64,000 nucleotides of DNA from Burkholderiaceae bacterium (GTDB taxonomy: Bacteria > Pseudomonadota > Gammaproteobacteria > Burkholderiales > Burkholderiaceae_D): positions 1 to 64,000 of the forward strand of contig JAGTRJ010000011.1 in NCBI GenBank assembly GCA_018261755.1. The letters are read 5' to 3'. The notes beneath the pieces were generated by a model. That model had not been told where the DNA came from. It saw only the letters and a list, made by a program, of their open reading frames with translations, and ran no database searches. Position 1 is the first letter of the stretch; every line of letters begins with the position of its first letter. Of this stretch, positions 47,642 through 55,992 are shown piece by piece. Made by a program: the position numbers and the translations under genes.

Positions 47642-48643
47642 TTATTTCACGCCGCGCAGCAGCACGTCGGCATAGGAAAACAGCGCTGGGCCGCCGCCGG
47701 TGTGCCAGAACAGCACATTATCGCGCGATGAAAATTCCTTTTGCCGGATCAGGTCGATCAGCCCAGCCATTGCCCGGCCGGTATATACCGGGTCGAGCAG
47801 AATGCCTTCGTGCCGTGCCAGCAGCGACACCGCTTCGCGCTCGGCCTCGCCGACCACGCCATAGCCCGCGCCGGTGTATTCGGAGCGCAGCCGCACGTCA
47901 TCCGGCGTGAATCGCGCCCCGAGTTCCAGCCTTGCCGCGACCGCATTCGCCAGCGAGAGGATCGCGTCGATAAAATCCAGTTCGTCCGCCACCGGCTGAT
48001 CGATCCGGATGCCAATCACCTGGCAATCCTGCGCGCACAACCGCCGGCCAGCAAGCAAGCCGGCATGCGTACCGCCGGAACTGGATGCAAACACCATGTG
48101 CGACATGCGCTCACTCATTTCGGCCTGCTGCGCAAACAATTCCTGCGCCGCCAGCACGTAGCCAAGCGCGCCGACCGCGCTCGAACCGCCGTAAGGCACG
48201 ATGTACGGCTTGCGCCCGGCCGCTTGCAGGCGTTCGCAAATCAGCGGGATATCCTCGCCCTTGCGCTTTTCGCCGCACCAATGCACCTGCGCCCCCAGCA
48301 ACTGATCGAGCAGCAGGTTGCCGTTGATCTCGTCCGGCGCATGGCCCCCCAGCGCCAGATGGCATTCAAGGCCGGAGGCAGCGGCGGCAGCGGCGGTTTG
48401 CCGGCAGTGGTTCGACTGCGCCGCGCCACCGGTCACCAGCGTGTCCGCCCCTTGCGCCAGAGCATCGCCCAGCAGGAATTCGAGCTTGCGCGTCTTGTTG
48501 CCGCCGAATGCCAGCCCGGCCTGGTCGTCGCGCTTGATCCAGATGCGCGGGCCACCCAGCAAGGCCGACAGGCGCTTGAGTTCAACCAGCGGCGTCGGCA
48601 GAAAACCGAGCGGCTGGCGCGGCAGTTGTTGCAGAATTGTCAT
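47642..48643 (-). CDS. D-cysteine desulfhydrase/ACC deaminase family PLP enzyme
   Basis: 333 residues from ATG at 48643 (MTILQQLPRQPLGFLPTPLVEL). The PLP lysine is in AGLAFGGNKTRKLEFLLG; the Ser/Asn pair follows in GGAAQSNHCRQTAAAA; the phosphate loop is FASSSGGTHAGLLAG. Such enzymes degrade D-cysteine to pyruvate, sulfide and ammonia, or deaminate related amino acids. D-cysteine desulfhydrase is more likely than ACC deaminase by overall similarity, but the two are hard to separate by eye. Adjacent genes give no help. Confidence 0.85.
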   Translation of the reverse strand: MTILQQLPRQPLGFLPTPLVELKRLSALLGGPRIWIKRDDQAGLAFGGNKTRKLEFLLGDALAQGADTLVTGGAAQSNHCRQTAAAAAASGLECHLALGGHAPDEINGNLLLDQLLGAQVHWCGEKRKGEDIPLICERLQAAGRKPYIVPYGGSSAVGALGYVLAAQELFAQQAEMSERMSHMVFASSSGGTHAGLLAGRRLCAQDCQVIGIRIDQPVADELDFIDAILSLANAVAARLELGARFTPDDVRLRSEYTGAGYGVVGEAEREAVSLLARHEGILLDPVYTGRAMAGLIDLIRQKEFSSRDNVLFWHTGGGPALFSYADVLLRGVK

Positions 48644-48682
48644 TGCGTATCGTTGCCCTTCATGCTGCACCACAACCGGAGA

Positions 48683-49114
48683 TTACTCGGCCGGGCAGAC
48701 AGCGGCAGCATCGTCGCGCGCATCGCGCACCAGCACTACCGTCAATTTCTCTTCCACCTTCGTTGCCGTTTTTTCGACCGACTTCGTCACTTTCCGGCCG
48801 GACTTGTCCAGAAAGGTCGCCACGGTGCAAACCGTCACGTCAATTTCGGCCGGCTTGGCCACGCCCTTCACCTTCGCACGAAACGTGTACGGCCCCATGC
48901 GCGCGCCCCCCAGATGCACGAACTGGTTGCCGAAACGGATTTCGGCATCGGCGGTTTCCGGCAATACCAGTGTCGATGTCAGCCACTGCTGCGTCACCGG
49001 CTGCGCGCGGAGCAGCGATGCGACATCCTCAAAGGCGACCGATCCGCCCGCATGGCACAGGCCGGAAACGAAAACAGCCAGCAAGGGAAACAGCTTATGT
49101 CGAAAACTAATCAT
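48683..49114 (-). CDS. exported hypothetical protein
   Basis: 143 residues from ATG at 49114 (GAGG nine bases upstream). A signal peptide occupies about 1-22 (HKLFPLLAVFVSGLCHAG). The mature part has two Cys (VTVCTVATF and AAVCPAE) that could form a disulfide, a motif GNQFVHLGGARMGPYTFRAK, and a Lys/Glu/Thr-rich stretch near 110-120. I do not recognise the family. It lies 39 bp upstream of the PLP enzyme on the same strand and may be co-transcribed. Confidence 0.7.
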   Translation of the reverse strand: MISFRHKLFPLLAVFVSGLCHAGGSVAFEDVASLLRAQPVTQQWLTSTLVLPETADAEIRFGNQFVHLGGARMGPYTFRAKVKGVAKPAEIDVTVCTVATFLDKSGRKVTKSVEKTATKVEEKLTVVLVRDARDDAAAVCPAE

Positions 49115-49402
49115 GGTGTATGCCTCGATTGAACATTGAAGTTGAACAGCGGCCGCCTGTGCGACCATGCAGTGGCGCGGAACCATCATAAGTGCGCGCA
49201 CTGTTCTTGTCCATCAGGCTGACGACAACAGACGCTCGCAATCCTGCCGCCGCCAGGCGCAATGAGGAACATGTAAGAAAGTGTGAAAATGAGCATCAAA
49301 TGTAAGATGGCGCCAACCGTGGCAGGAAGCTGCCTATAATTCCCTTGCAGTCCGGTTCGAATCATCCGCGCCCCGACAACACTTCTGCCACGAGATACCA
49401 TC

Positions 49403-49678
49403 ATGAAAAAAATCCTGTTCGCACTTGCCGTCCTGTTCTCCGTCAATGCACTGGCTCAACCCGTTCCCCCGCCACCACCGGAGCATCACTATTATCGCCA
49501 CGGCCTGCGCAATGACCGCTACCCGGCACACCTGTATTACTACCACCCGGCAGAGAGGCGCTACTATCGCCGTGTCTATATTCGCTCCCACCGTCATGCA
49601 CGCTGCATGGATGGCGTCGTGCGTCCGGCCAGCCCGAGCGCCTGCCGCTATCACGGCGGCGTGCGCTATTTCTGGTAA
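49403..49678 (+). CDS. small exported Tyr/His/Arg-rich protein
   Basis: 91 residues. A clear signal peptide (KKILFALAVLFSVNALAQ, cleavage after ALA) is followed by Pro-rich PVPPPPPEHHYYRH, then Tyr/His/Arg-rich sequence with two Cys (HARCMDG and SACRYHGG). The composition suggests a small periplasmic protein, perhaps binding metal or surface, but no family is recognised. TATAAT at 49335-49340 is a possible -10 with no good -35. Confidence 0.7.
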   Translation: MKKILFALAVLFSVNALAQPVPPPPPEHHYYRHGLRNDRYPAHLYYYHPAERRYYRRVYIRSHRHARCMDGVVRPASPSACRYHGGVRYFW

Positions 49679-49764
49679 CGGACAGGCGTCCACGGTTCCG
49701 GCAAAATTCATCGGCGAGCGCACAGAAAAATACGCGCTCGCCCGACAGCAACCCATACCGCCAC

Positions 49765-51057
49765 TTATGCACGCGCCAGCGGCAATTCGTCCCAGCTGGT
49801 CGTATAGCGCGGCGTGCGGTTTTCTGAACGCCCCTGCCAGCGCCGCTCCAGACCGGGCGAACCAAGACGAAGCATATCCCGGCCATAACGCGCATTGACC
49901 GCATCCAGCGCCACCATCAACTGTGCCGAACGCGCATCGTCAACCACAGGGCTGAACAGGCGGTGCTGACATACCGACGAGGGCGACAAATCCAGCAGCA
50001 CCACGCCAGCCTTCCTGTAACGACAGCCATCACGGAAAATGCGCGCCAGACCTGACAACGCCGCGCCAGCCAGCGCACGGCTATCGCCGGTGGCTTCAGG
50101 CAAGGCAACCGTGATGCCATTCAGGTACCTTTGTTCGGTGTCGGCAAAGCGGCTGGTGGCAATATTCACCTGCACCGCACCGCACACCAATTGCTGCCCA
50201 CGCAGGCGCTCTGCCGCGCGCGACACATGCGTCGTGATCGCTTCGCCAAGTTCTTCGACCGTTCTCACTGGCACGCCGAACGAACGCGATGCGATCAGTT
50301 GCTGCCGCGGCTGCTCGACCTCCTCCAGCGAAAGGCAGGGAATGCCGCGCAATTCGCTGACGATGCGTTCCATCACGATGCCAAATCCGGCGCGCAAGCG
50401 TTTCAGCGGCGCAGCGCGCAATGCGCCCGCCGTCACGATACCCAGCCGTTGCAGCCGATCTGCCATCCTGCGCCCGATGCCCCAGATTTCGCCAACCGCG
50501 ATCTGCGACAATTGCTGCTGCAGCATGGATTCCGTCATCGCAGACAAATCGCACACACCATCAAAATGCGGTTGCGTCTTCGCGATATGGTTTGCCAATT
50601 TCGCCAGCGTCTTCGTCGGCGCGATGCCGACGCAGACCGGCAGGCCGGTGCATTGCAACACGCGACGACGCATCGCCTGCCCGGTGGCAACCGGCGATTC
50701 AGCTCCGGCACAAGCGCCGCCCAGACCGACAAAACTTTCATCGATCGAATACACCTCCACTTCGTCGCTGAACTCGCGCAGCACTGCCACCACGCGATCG
50801 CTCATGTCGCCGTACAGCACGAAATTCGACGACAGCGCAACGATGCCGTGGCGACGCGCGACATCCTTCATCTGAAACCACGGCGTTCCCATCTTCACGC
50901 CCAGCGCCTTGACCTCGTTCGAGCGCGCCACCGCGCAGCCATCATTGTTCGACAGCACCACCAGCGGCCGATCGTGCCAGCGCGGGTTGAACACCCGTTC
51001 GCACGAGACGAAAAAATTGTTGCAATCTACAAGTGCGATCAATGCCGGCGCACTCAT
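49765..51057 (-). CDS. umuC: translesion DNA polymerase V subunit UmuC
   Basis: 430 residues, Y-family polymerase. The catalytic acids lie in ALIALVDCNNFFVSCERVF (first Asp) and VYSIDESFVGL (Asp-Glu). GIAPTKTLAKLANHIAK and IWGIGRRMADRLQ follow in palm and thumb, and the little-finger and C-terminal UmuC region are complete. It overlaps umuD by 4 nt. With UmuD' and RecA it copies past DNA lesions during the SOS response. Confidence 0.96.
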   Translation of the reverse strand: MSAPALIALVDCNNFFVSCERVFNPRWHDRPLVVLSNNDGCAVARSNEVKALGVKMGTPWFQMKDVARRHGIVALSSNFVLYGDMSDRVVAVLREFSDEVEVYSIDESFVGLGGACAGAESPVATGQAMRRRVLQCTGLPVCVGIAPTKTLAKLANHIAKTQPHFDGVCDLSAMTESMLQQQLSQIAVGEIWGIGRRMADRLQRLGIVTAGALRAAPLKRLRAGFGIVMERIVSELRGIPCLSLEEVEQPRQQLIASRSFGVPVRTVEELGEAITTHVSRAAERLRGQQLVCGAVQVNIATSRFADTEQRYLNGITVALPEATGDSRALAGAALSGLARIFRDGCRYRKAGVVLLDLSPSSVCQHRLFSPVVDDARSAQLMVALDAVNARYGRDMLRLGSPGLERRWQGRSENRTPRYTTSWDELPLARA

Positions 51058-51536
51058 ATCCGGTATTTCCGCACCATGCCGACCACCACGCCCCAGATGC
51101 GCAACTCCTCTCCTTCGCGCAACCTTATCGGCGCATAGGACGGGTTTTCTGCGCGTAATTCGAGCGTGCCGCCACGTCGATAAAGGCGCTTCAGCGTGTA
51201 TTCGCCATTCACCACCGCCACCACGATATGCCCATGCAGCGCCTCGACCGAGCGATCCACCAGCACCTTGTCACCGTCGAAAATGCCTGCGCCGCGCATG
51301 CTGTCGCCAGCAACGGTAAAGTAAAACGAGGCGGCACGGTGGCGCACCAGATAATCGTTGATGTCCAGCGCATATTCGCCACAGTCGGCTGCTGGCGACG
51401 GAAAACCCGCCGGCATCTTTTGCAGCGGCAAAGGCAAGGAACAAGGCATCGTCGTTTCGGATACCGGCATGCACCGCTGCGCCAGTGACTTATGTGATAC
51501 CGACGAATCAGGCAACGATGGAGGAAAAGAAATCAT
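51054..51536 (-). CDS. umuD: SOS mutagenesis protein UmuD
   Basis: 160 residues, S24/LexA-like. The autocleavage site is Cys-Gly in AADCGEYALDIN, as in E. coli UmuD. The Ser nucleophile is in TVAGDSMRGAGI and the Lys base in GEYTLKRLYRR. The N-terminal arm is longer than in E. coli (about 51 residues before the site rather than 24), so a later start is possible, for instance the Met in KSLAQRCMPVSE. RecA-stimulated cleavage yields UmuD'. A LexA box is about 15 bp upstream of the start. Confidence 0.94.
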   Translation of the reverse strand: MISFPPSLPDSSVSHKSLAQRCMPVSETTMPCSLPLPLQKMPAGFPSPAADCGEYALDINDYLVRHRAASFYFTVAGDSMRGAGIFDGDKVLVDRSVEALHGHIVVAVVNGEYTLKRLYRRGGTLELRAENPSYAPIRLREGEELRIWGVVVGMVRKYRI

Positions 51537-51550
51537 GATCGCACCAATAA

Positions 51551-51570
51551 CACTGTATTTATTAACAGTA
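51551..51570 (-). promoter_or_regulatory. LexA (SOS) box of umuDC
   Basis: CTGT-N8-ACAG with AT-rich centre (minus strand TACTGTTAATAAATACAGTG), close to the E. coli-type consensus. It lies immediately upstream of umuD and predicts SOS induction of umuDC. Confidence 0.9.
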
Positions 51571-51650
51571 TAAAGGTACGCGATACAGCCAACAAGGGAA
51601 AGGGAAATACCGCCTGCTCCGGCAGGCAGAAATGTTCATCTCAAGTGAAA

Positions 51651-51674
51651 GAAGCCAGCACAATGGCTGGCTTC
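51651..51674 (-). terminator. hairpin after the chemoreceptor gene, possible terminator
   Basis: 9-bp perfect stem GAAGCCAGC/GCTGGCTTC with a 6-nt loop; on the minus strand it is followed by TTTCACTT, a poor T run. It could end the chemoreceptor transcript. Confidence 0.5.
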
Positions 51675-51810
51675 CGGTATTGGTGTTGGTATTTATCATC
51701 CCGCCAACTCCGGTTGAATAAAAAGATTTTAAGCGGCATTCATGACTGGCTGATGACTGCCACCGCACCAATACCCATGTGCAAACAAAACAGGCATAAA
51801 AACAACCAAT

Positions 51811-53532
51811 CTAAAATTCGTCCCAATCCTCGCCTTTGCCGGCACCGGTTCTGTTTGCCGCGAGTTGCAGTACGTTCGCCGGTGCCGCCAATTCTGCCGC
51901 CGGTTTGGCTACCGTTACCGATTTTTCAGCCTGTTTTGCGACTGCCTTGGGCGAGGCCACACTTCGATGAATGGCCCTGGCCGCCACATTTTCCTGGCCG
52001 GTCTTGAACATGCTGACCACTTGCACCAGATTCGCCGCCTGATCCTGCAACGATTCCGCCGCCGCAGCGGCTTCTTCCACCAGTGCCGCATTCTGCTGCG
52101 TTACCCGATCCATCTGGCTGACTGCCTGGTTCACCTGCTCGATGCCTTCGCTCTGCTCACGGCTGGCAGCCGTGATCTCGCCCATGATGTCGTTTACCTG
52201 CTTGATGCTGGCCACCACTTCTTCCATCGTCGCGCCAGCCTGTTCGACCAGCTTGCTGCCGGTATCGACTTTTTCAACCGAATCGTCGATCAATGTCTTG
52301 ATTTCCCGCGCCGCCGATGCGCTGCGCTGTGCCAGGCTGCGTACTTCGGTTGCCACCACCGCGAAACCGCGTCCCTGTTCGCCTGCGCGTGCAGCTTCAA
52401 CCGCCGCATTCAGCGCCAGAATGTTGGTCTGGAATGCAATACCATCAATCACATTGATGATGTCGGCCATCTTGTGTGACGATTCGTTGATGGCGTTCAT
52501 CGTTTGCACAACTCGCAACACAACCTCCCCGCCCTTGCTTGCGACATCGGACGCATTCACCGCCAGCTGGTTCGCATGGCGCGCATTGTCTGCGTTCTGA
52601 CGCACGGTCGAAGTCAGTTCCTCCATCGACGATGCTGTTTCTTCCAGCGAACTGGCTTGTTCCTCGGTGCGCGATGACAGATCCTGGTTGCCTGCGGCAA
52701 TCTGCGCCGACGCAGTCGCGATCGTGTCGGTGTCAGCCCGCACTTTGCCGACGATGTTGAGCAAGCTGTCGTTCATGTTTTTCAGTGCCTGCATCAAATG
52801 CCCCGTTTCGTCGGTCGAATGCACTTCAATCCGGTGCGTCAAATCGCCTGACGATACCGTATCGGCAATCCTGACCGCTTCATGCATTGGGCGTGTAATC
52901 GAGCGGGTTGAAACAAACGCCACCACGGCAGCCATGGCAACAGCAATCCCTCCTAGCACCAGCAACAGAATGCGAGCCACTTTATAGGTATCCGTTGCCT
53001 GCTGCTCTGCCTTCTTGATCAGGTTTTCCTGAAAAGCGATGAACTGTTCCAGCACCGCAAAATAGGCGCTCTGCATTTTCCGGATATCCTTCAACAACAA
53101 ATCTCTCGCCTCGTCCTTCTTGCGCTCGTCCATCAATTTCATGAAGCGCCCAACTGCTTCCACATACGGAGCGCGAATATCGGCCAGCTTCTTGAATATC
53201 GCCCGTTCTTCTTCCGTCGTCGCCTGCTTTTCAAGCTTGAGCATCAGATCGGCGATCGCCTTTCGCGATTTTGCCATCCTGTCCAGCTCAAATTTGACTT
53301 GTTCTGGTTCAGTCACCAGCAAAATATTGCGATTACCGCGCGCAATCAGATTCAATTCATCCTTCACATCCCGCGCCATATCCACTTTCGGCAGCCGCTC
53401 CTGAACAATATGCGTTGATGAATCGTTCACAAGTGCCAACCGGTTGATGCTGACTCCAATCACTACCATCAACAACAAAACAACCAGCGCAAACCCTATT
53501 CCCAGTCGAGTACCAATTTTCCAGTTTTTCAT
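51811..53532 (-). CDS. methyl-accepting chemotaxis protein
   Basis: 573 residues from ATG at 53532 ([14 protein letters not shown]); the upstream extension to 53613 is unlikely. TM1 about 10-30, a four-helix-bundle ligand domain about 35-185, TM2 about 190-210, HAMP about 212-265, then the signalling domain with the hairpin tip [32 protein letters not shown]. The C-terminal tail is Ala/Lys-rich and ends DWDEF, resembling the NWETF pentapeptide that tethers CheR and CheB. Periplasmic ligand unknown. No che genes nearby. Confidence 0.94.
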   Translation of the reverse strand: MKNWKIGTRLGIGFALVVLLLMVVIGVSINRLALVNDSSTHIVQERLPKVDMARDVKDELNLIARGNRNILLVTEPEQVKFELDRMAKSRKAIADLMLKLEKQATTEEERAIFKKLADIRAPYVEAVGRFMKLMDERKKDEARDLLLKDIRKMQSAYFAVLEQFIAFQENLIKKAEQQATDTYKVARILLLVLGGIAVAMAAVVAFVSTRSITRPMHEAVRIADTVSSGDLTHRIEVHSTDETGHLMQALKNMNDSLLNIVGKVRADTDTIATASAQIAAGNQDLSSRTEEQASSLEETASSMEELTSTVRQNADNARHANQLAVNASDVASKGGEVVLRVVQTMNAINESSHKMADIINVIDGIAFQTNILALNAAVEAARAGEQGRGFAVVATEVRSLAQRSASAAREIKTLIDDSVEKVDTGSKLVEQAGATMEEVVASIKQVNDIMGEITAASREQSEGIEQVNQAVSQMDRVTQQNAALVEEAAAAAESLQDQAANLVQVVSMFKTGQENVAARAIHRSVASPKAVAKQAEKSVTVAKPAAELAAPANVLQLAANRTGAGKGEDWDEF

Positions 53533-53760
53533 TTTTTTCTTACGAGTAACAGAATGCCAAATTGTAACAAATTCGTTTCCCCAAAGAAATGTTTTATTGT
53601 ACTTTGCCTTCAATTATCTCGCTGAAAAAACATGAGAACCGAGCAACGCCATCCGCCAGGCATGCTCACACGATGGATTGCGCAAAGGAATTTGAGTGGG
53701 AAAATCAGCGTATCGGTTTGATGTATCAACTCATGGAACGCAAACCGATTTTCGGACGTA

Positions 53761-53792
53761 TAAAAAAAAGCGCCCGCTAATCGCGGGCGCTT
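53761..53792 (-). terminator. Rho-independent terminator of tRNA-His
   Basis: 10-bp stem AAGCGCCCGC/GCGGGCGCTT with a 5-nt loop followed on the minus strand by eight T, just downstream of the tRNA gene. Confidence 0.88.
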
Positions 53793-53798
53793 AAAAAC

Positions 53799-53875
53799 TG
53801 GGGTGGCTGATGGGGATCGAACCCACGACAACAGGAATCACAATCCTGGACTCTACCAACTGAGCTACAGCCACC
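53799..53875 (-). tRNA. tRNA-His (anticodon GTG)
   Basis: 77-nt cloverleaf on the minus strand, starting GGTGGCTGTAGCTCAG and ending GCCACC plus encoded CCA. The anticodon loop TTGTGAT gives GTG (His). The T arm GGGTTCGATCC is standard. The extra 5' G typical of tRNA-His is present. Confidence 0.97.
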
Positions 53876-53904
53876 AATGGTGCCCTCAACTGAGGGAACT
53901 TGCA

Positions 53905-53934
53905 ATTATACCGAAAACTCACGCATGATGACAA
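53905..53934 (-). promoter_or_regulatory. promoter of tRNA-His
   Basis: Minus strand TTGTCA and TATAAT separated by 18 bp, about 30 bp upstream of the tRNA start. It lies in the short gap after tolC. Confidence 0.7.
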
Positions 53935-53945
53935 GTATTACGCTA

Positions 53946-55244
53946 TCAATGCTTGAGCAAACCATTCACCCGAACCAAATCATCTTCTTTCAGAATTCCG
54001 GCCGCGGATTTCAGCTTCAATCCATTCATGATGGCATCATACCTTGCCTTCGCCAGATCCTTGCGGGTTGAATACAGCTGCTGCTGTGCGTTCAGCACAT
54101 CGATATTGATGCGCACACCGACTTCGTAGCCGAGCTTGTTCGAATCGAGCGCCGACTGGCTGGATACCTCTGCCGCTTCAAGCGCCTTGACCTGCGCCAA
54201 ACCACTGGTCACGCCAAGGAATGCCTGTCGCGCACCATGCGCGGCGCTGCGCCGCGTATATTCGAGATCGTTGCGCGCCTTGTCTTCCAGCGCTATCGCT
54301 TCACGCACCTTGCTGCTCACGCCCATGCCGGCAAACAGCGGCACCGTCCATTGCACGCCAATCGAATTGGTAAAACCGCTGCCGCTGACATTCGCGCTAC
54401 CGGGTCCGGTGTATTCGGTATTGCCGCGCTTCGCCACCAAATCAACTGTCGGCAAATGACCTGCGCGCACTCTGGATATTTCACGCTGCGCGATTTCCAG
54501 CACCAACTGCGCCCCAATCACGCCGAAATTCTGCTTTTCTGCATAGCCAACCCAGGCATCGATTTTCATCGGATCGGGCGAACTGATTGTGATGCCGGTT
54601 CGCAGCGGAGACAAATCGCCAGGCACTTTGCCGATAATCTGGTGCAATGCATTACGCTTGACCTCCAGATCATTGATGCCGGCAATTTCCTGCGCCACGG
54701 CAAGGTCGTAACGCGCCTGCGCCTCGTGCGTATCCGTGATGGTGGCCGTACCGACTTCAAAATTGCGTTTGGCGGAAGCAAGCTGCTCGTCAATGGCCGC
54801 TTTTTGCGCCTGCACGAACGTAATCACGTCCTGCGCCGCCAGCACATCGAAATAGGCCTGCGCGACGCGCACAACCAGATCCTGCTGTGCCTGCGCAAAC
54901 GCCGTTTCGCTGGCGGCAGCGACAAGTTTTCCTTGCCGGTATTGCTGGATATTCGCCCAGTTGAACAACGGCTGCGTCAGCGCAACCCCGTAAGTGTTGG
55001 CGTTATAGCGCGGAAGGTTTTCCGGCGTGATGCGGGTATAACTGCCTGATGCGCCAACCACCGGCAGCAAGCCCGACAATCCCTGCCACTCCTTTTCCTG
55101 GCCAGCAGCAAAGCTGGCGCGCGCGCTGGCATACTGTGCATCGTTGGTCAGCGCTTCCTTATACACCTGCAACAGGTCAGCCGCCTGTGCGTTCAGTGCA
55201 AGAAAAGCGCCGGCAATCAGCGAGGCGACGAGCGATTTACGCAT
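53946..55244 (-). CDS. tolC: TolC-family outer-membrane channel
   Basis: 432 residues. Signal peptide about 1-21 (LVASLIAGAFLALNAQAAD), no lipobox, so a true TolC-type protein. Two OEP repeats; typical pieces are DLLQVYKEALTNDAQYASARA at the mature N terminus, YNANTYGVALTQPLFNWANI, and ALDSNKLGYEVGVRINIDVLNAQQQLYS near the end. A shared channel is likely needed by the nearby RND and MacAB systems, which have no channel gene of their own in this block. Confidence 0.95.
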   Translation of the reverse strand: MRKSLVASLIAGAFLALNAQAADLLQVYKEALTNDAQYASARASFAAGQEKEWQGLSGLLPVVGASGSYTRITPENLPRYNANTYGVALTQPLFNWANIQQYRQGKLVAAASETAFAQAQQDLVVRVAQAYFDVLAAQDVITFVQAQKAAIDEQLASAKRNFEVGTATITDTHEAQARYDLAVAQEIAGINDLEVKRNALHQIIGKVPGDLSPLRTGITISSPDPMKIDAWVGYAEKQNFGVIGAQLVLEIAQREISRVRAGHLPTVDLVAKRGNTEYTGPGSANVSGSGFTNSIGVQWTVPLFAGMGVSSKVREAIALEDKARNDLEYTRRSAAHGARQAFLGVTSGLAQVKALEAAEVSSQSALDSNKLGYEVGVRINIDVLNAQQQLYSTRKDLAKARYDAIMNGLKLKSAAGILKEDDLVRVNGLLKH

Positions 55245-55296
55245 GATGTTCTCCGCGATGATATCTGCTTGATCTCAAATATGTGGTCAGCCATGT

Positions 55297-55953
55297 TCAC
55301 AGCCGAAACAACGGCGAATGCTCCGCCTGCCGCAACGGTTTGACGCATGTATCGAATAATGTCACCGTTTCATAGGTCGAGCCAGAAACGCGTGTAACAA
55401 GCGTAGCCGCCATCAATGGCGCCGAACCAATAAACGCCGCAACCCTGCCACCGATCTTGACTTGTTTCAAGAATGATTGCGGCAGTGCCGGCAACGCGCC
55501 GGATATGACAATGATGTCGTATGAGTCCGCCGCATCACCCCATCCTTGCGCGCCATCGCCCAGTACCACCTCGACATTCACCACACCATAGTCCGCCAGA
55601 TTCTTTTCGGCCAATTCCTTCAGCGCAGGCTCGATCTCGACCGTCTGCACATGGCGTGCACGATGCGCCAGCAGCGCCGCCATGTAACCCGAACCAGTAC
55701 CGATTTCGAGCACGTTTTCATGGCTCTTGACAGCCACCGCCTGCAAAATCCGCGCTTCGCACAATGGCGTCAACATGTTTTCGCCGCACGGCAACGGTAT
55801 TTCGATATCGGCAAAGGCCAGATTGGCCAAGGCAGATGGCACGAAATGTTCCCGCCGAACGACCGTGAACAGATCCAGCACCTCCTGTGCGCAAACGCCC
55901 GCGGGACGAAGCTGCTGTTCAATCATGTTGAAGCGGGCCTGCTCGATGTTCAT
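55297..55953 (-). CDS. protein-L-isoaspartate O-methyltransferase family protein
   Basis: 218 residues, PCMT fold. The SAM motif is NVLEIGTGSGYMAALLA; PLPCGENMLTPLCEARILQAV precedes it, and LGDGAQGWGDAADSYDIIVISGALPALP follows. The usual PIMT substrate loop around the first motif differs, as is common for the form encoded beside tolC in betaproteobacteria, so true isoaspartate repair is not certain. It ends 52 bp before the tolC start, probably one transcript. Confidence 0.85.
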   Translation of the reverse strand: MNIEQARFNMIEQQLRPAGVCAQEVLDLFTVVRREHFVPSALANLAFADIEIPLPCGENMLTPLCEARILQAVAVKSHENVLEIGTGSGYMAALLAHRARHVQTVEIEPALKELAEKNLADYGVVNVEVVLGDGAQGWGDAADSYDIIVISGALPALPQSFLKQVKIGGRVAAFIGSAPLMAATLVTRVSGSTYETVTLFDTCVKPLRQAEHSPLFRL

Positions 55954-55992
55954 TTCTGAAGTCCCGGAGAGGAAAAGCCAGCGGACATTCTA

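Noticed and set aside
46253-47731. 492-residue plus-strand ORF opposite the diguanylate cyclase
   Set aside because: Gln/Arg/His-rich antisense shadow of a gene with clear GGDEF and PAS motifs.
53589-53780. 63-residue plus-strand ORF between the chemoreceptor and tRNA-His
   Set aside because: No ribosome site, runs through the tRNA terminator stem, no recognised family; the second half looks mildly protein-like but not enough to call.
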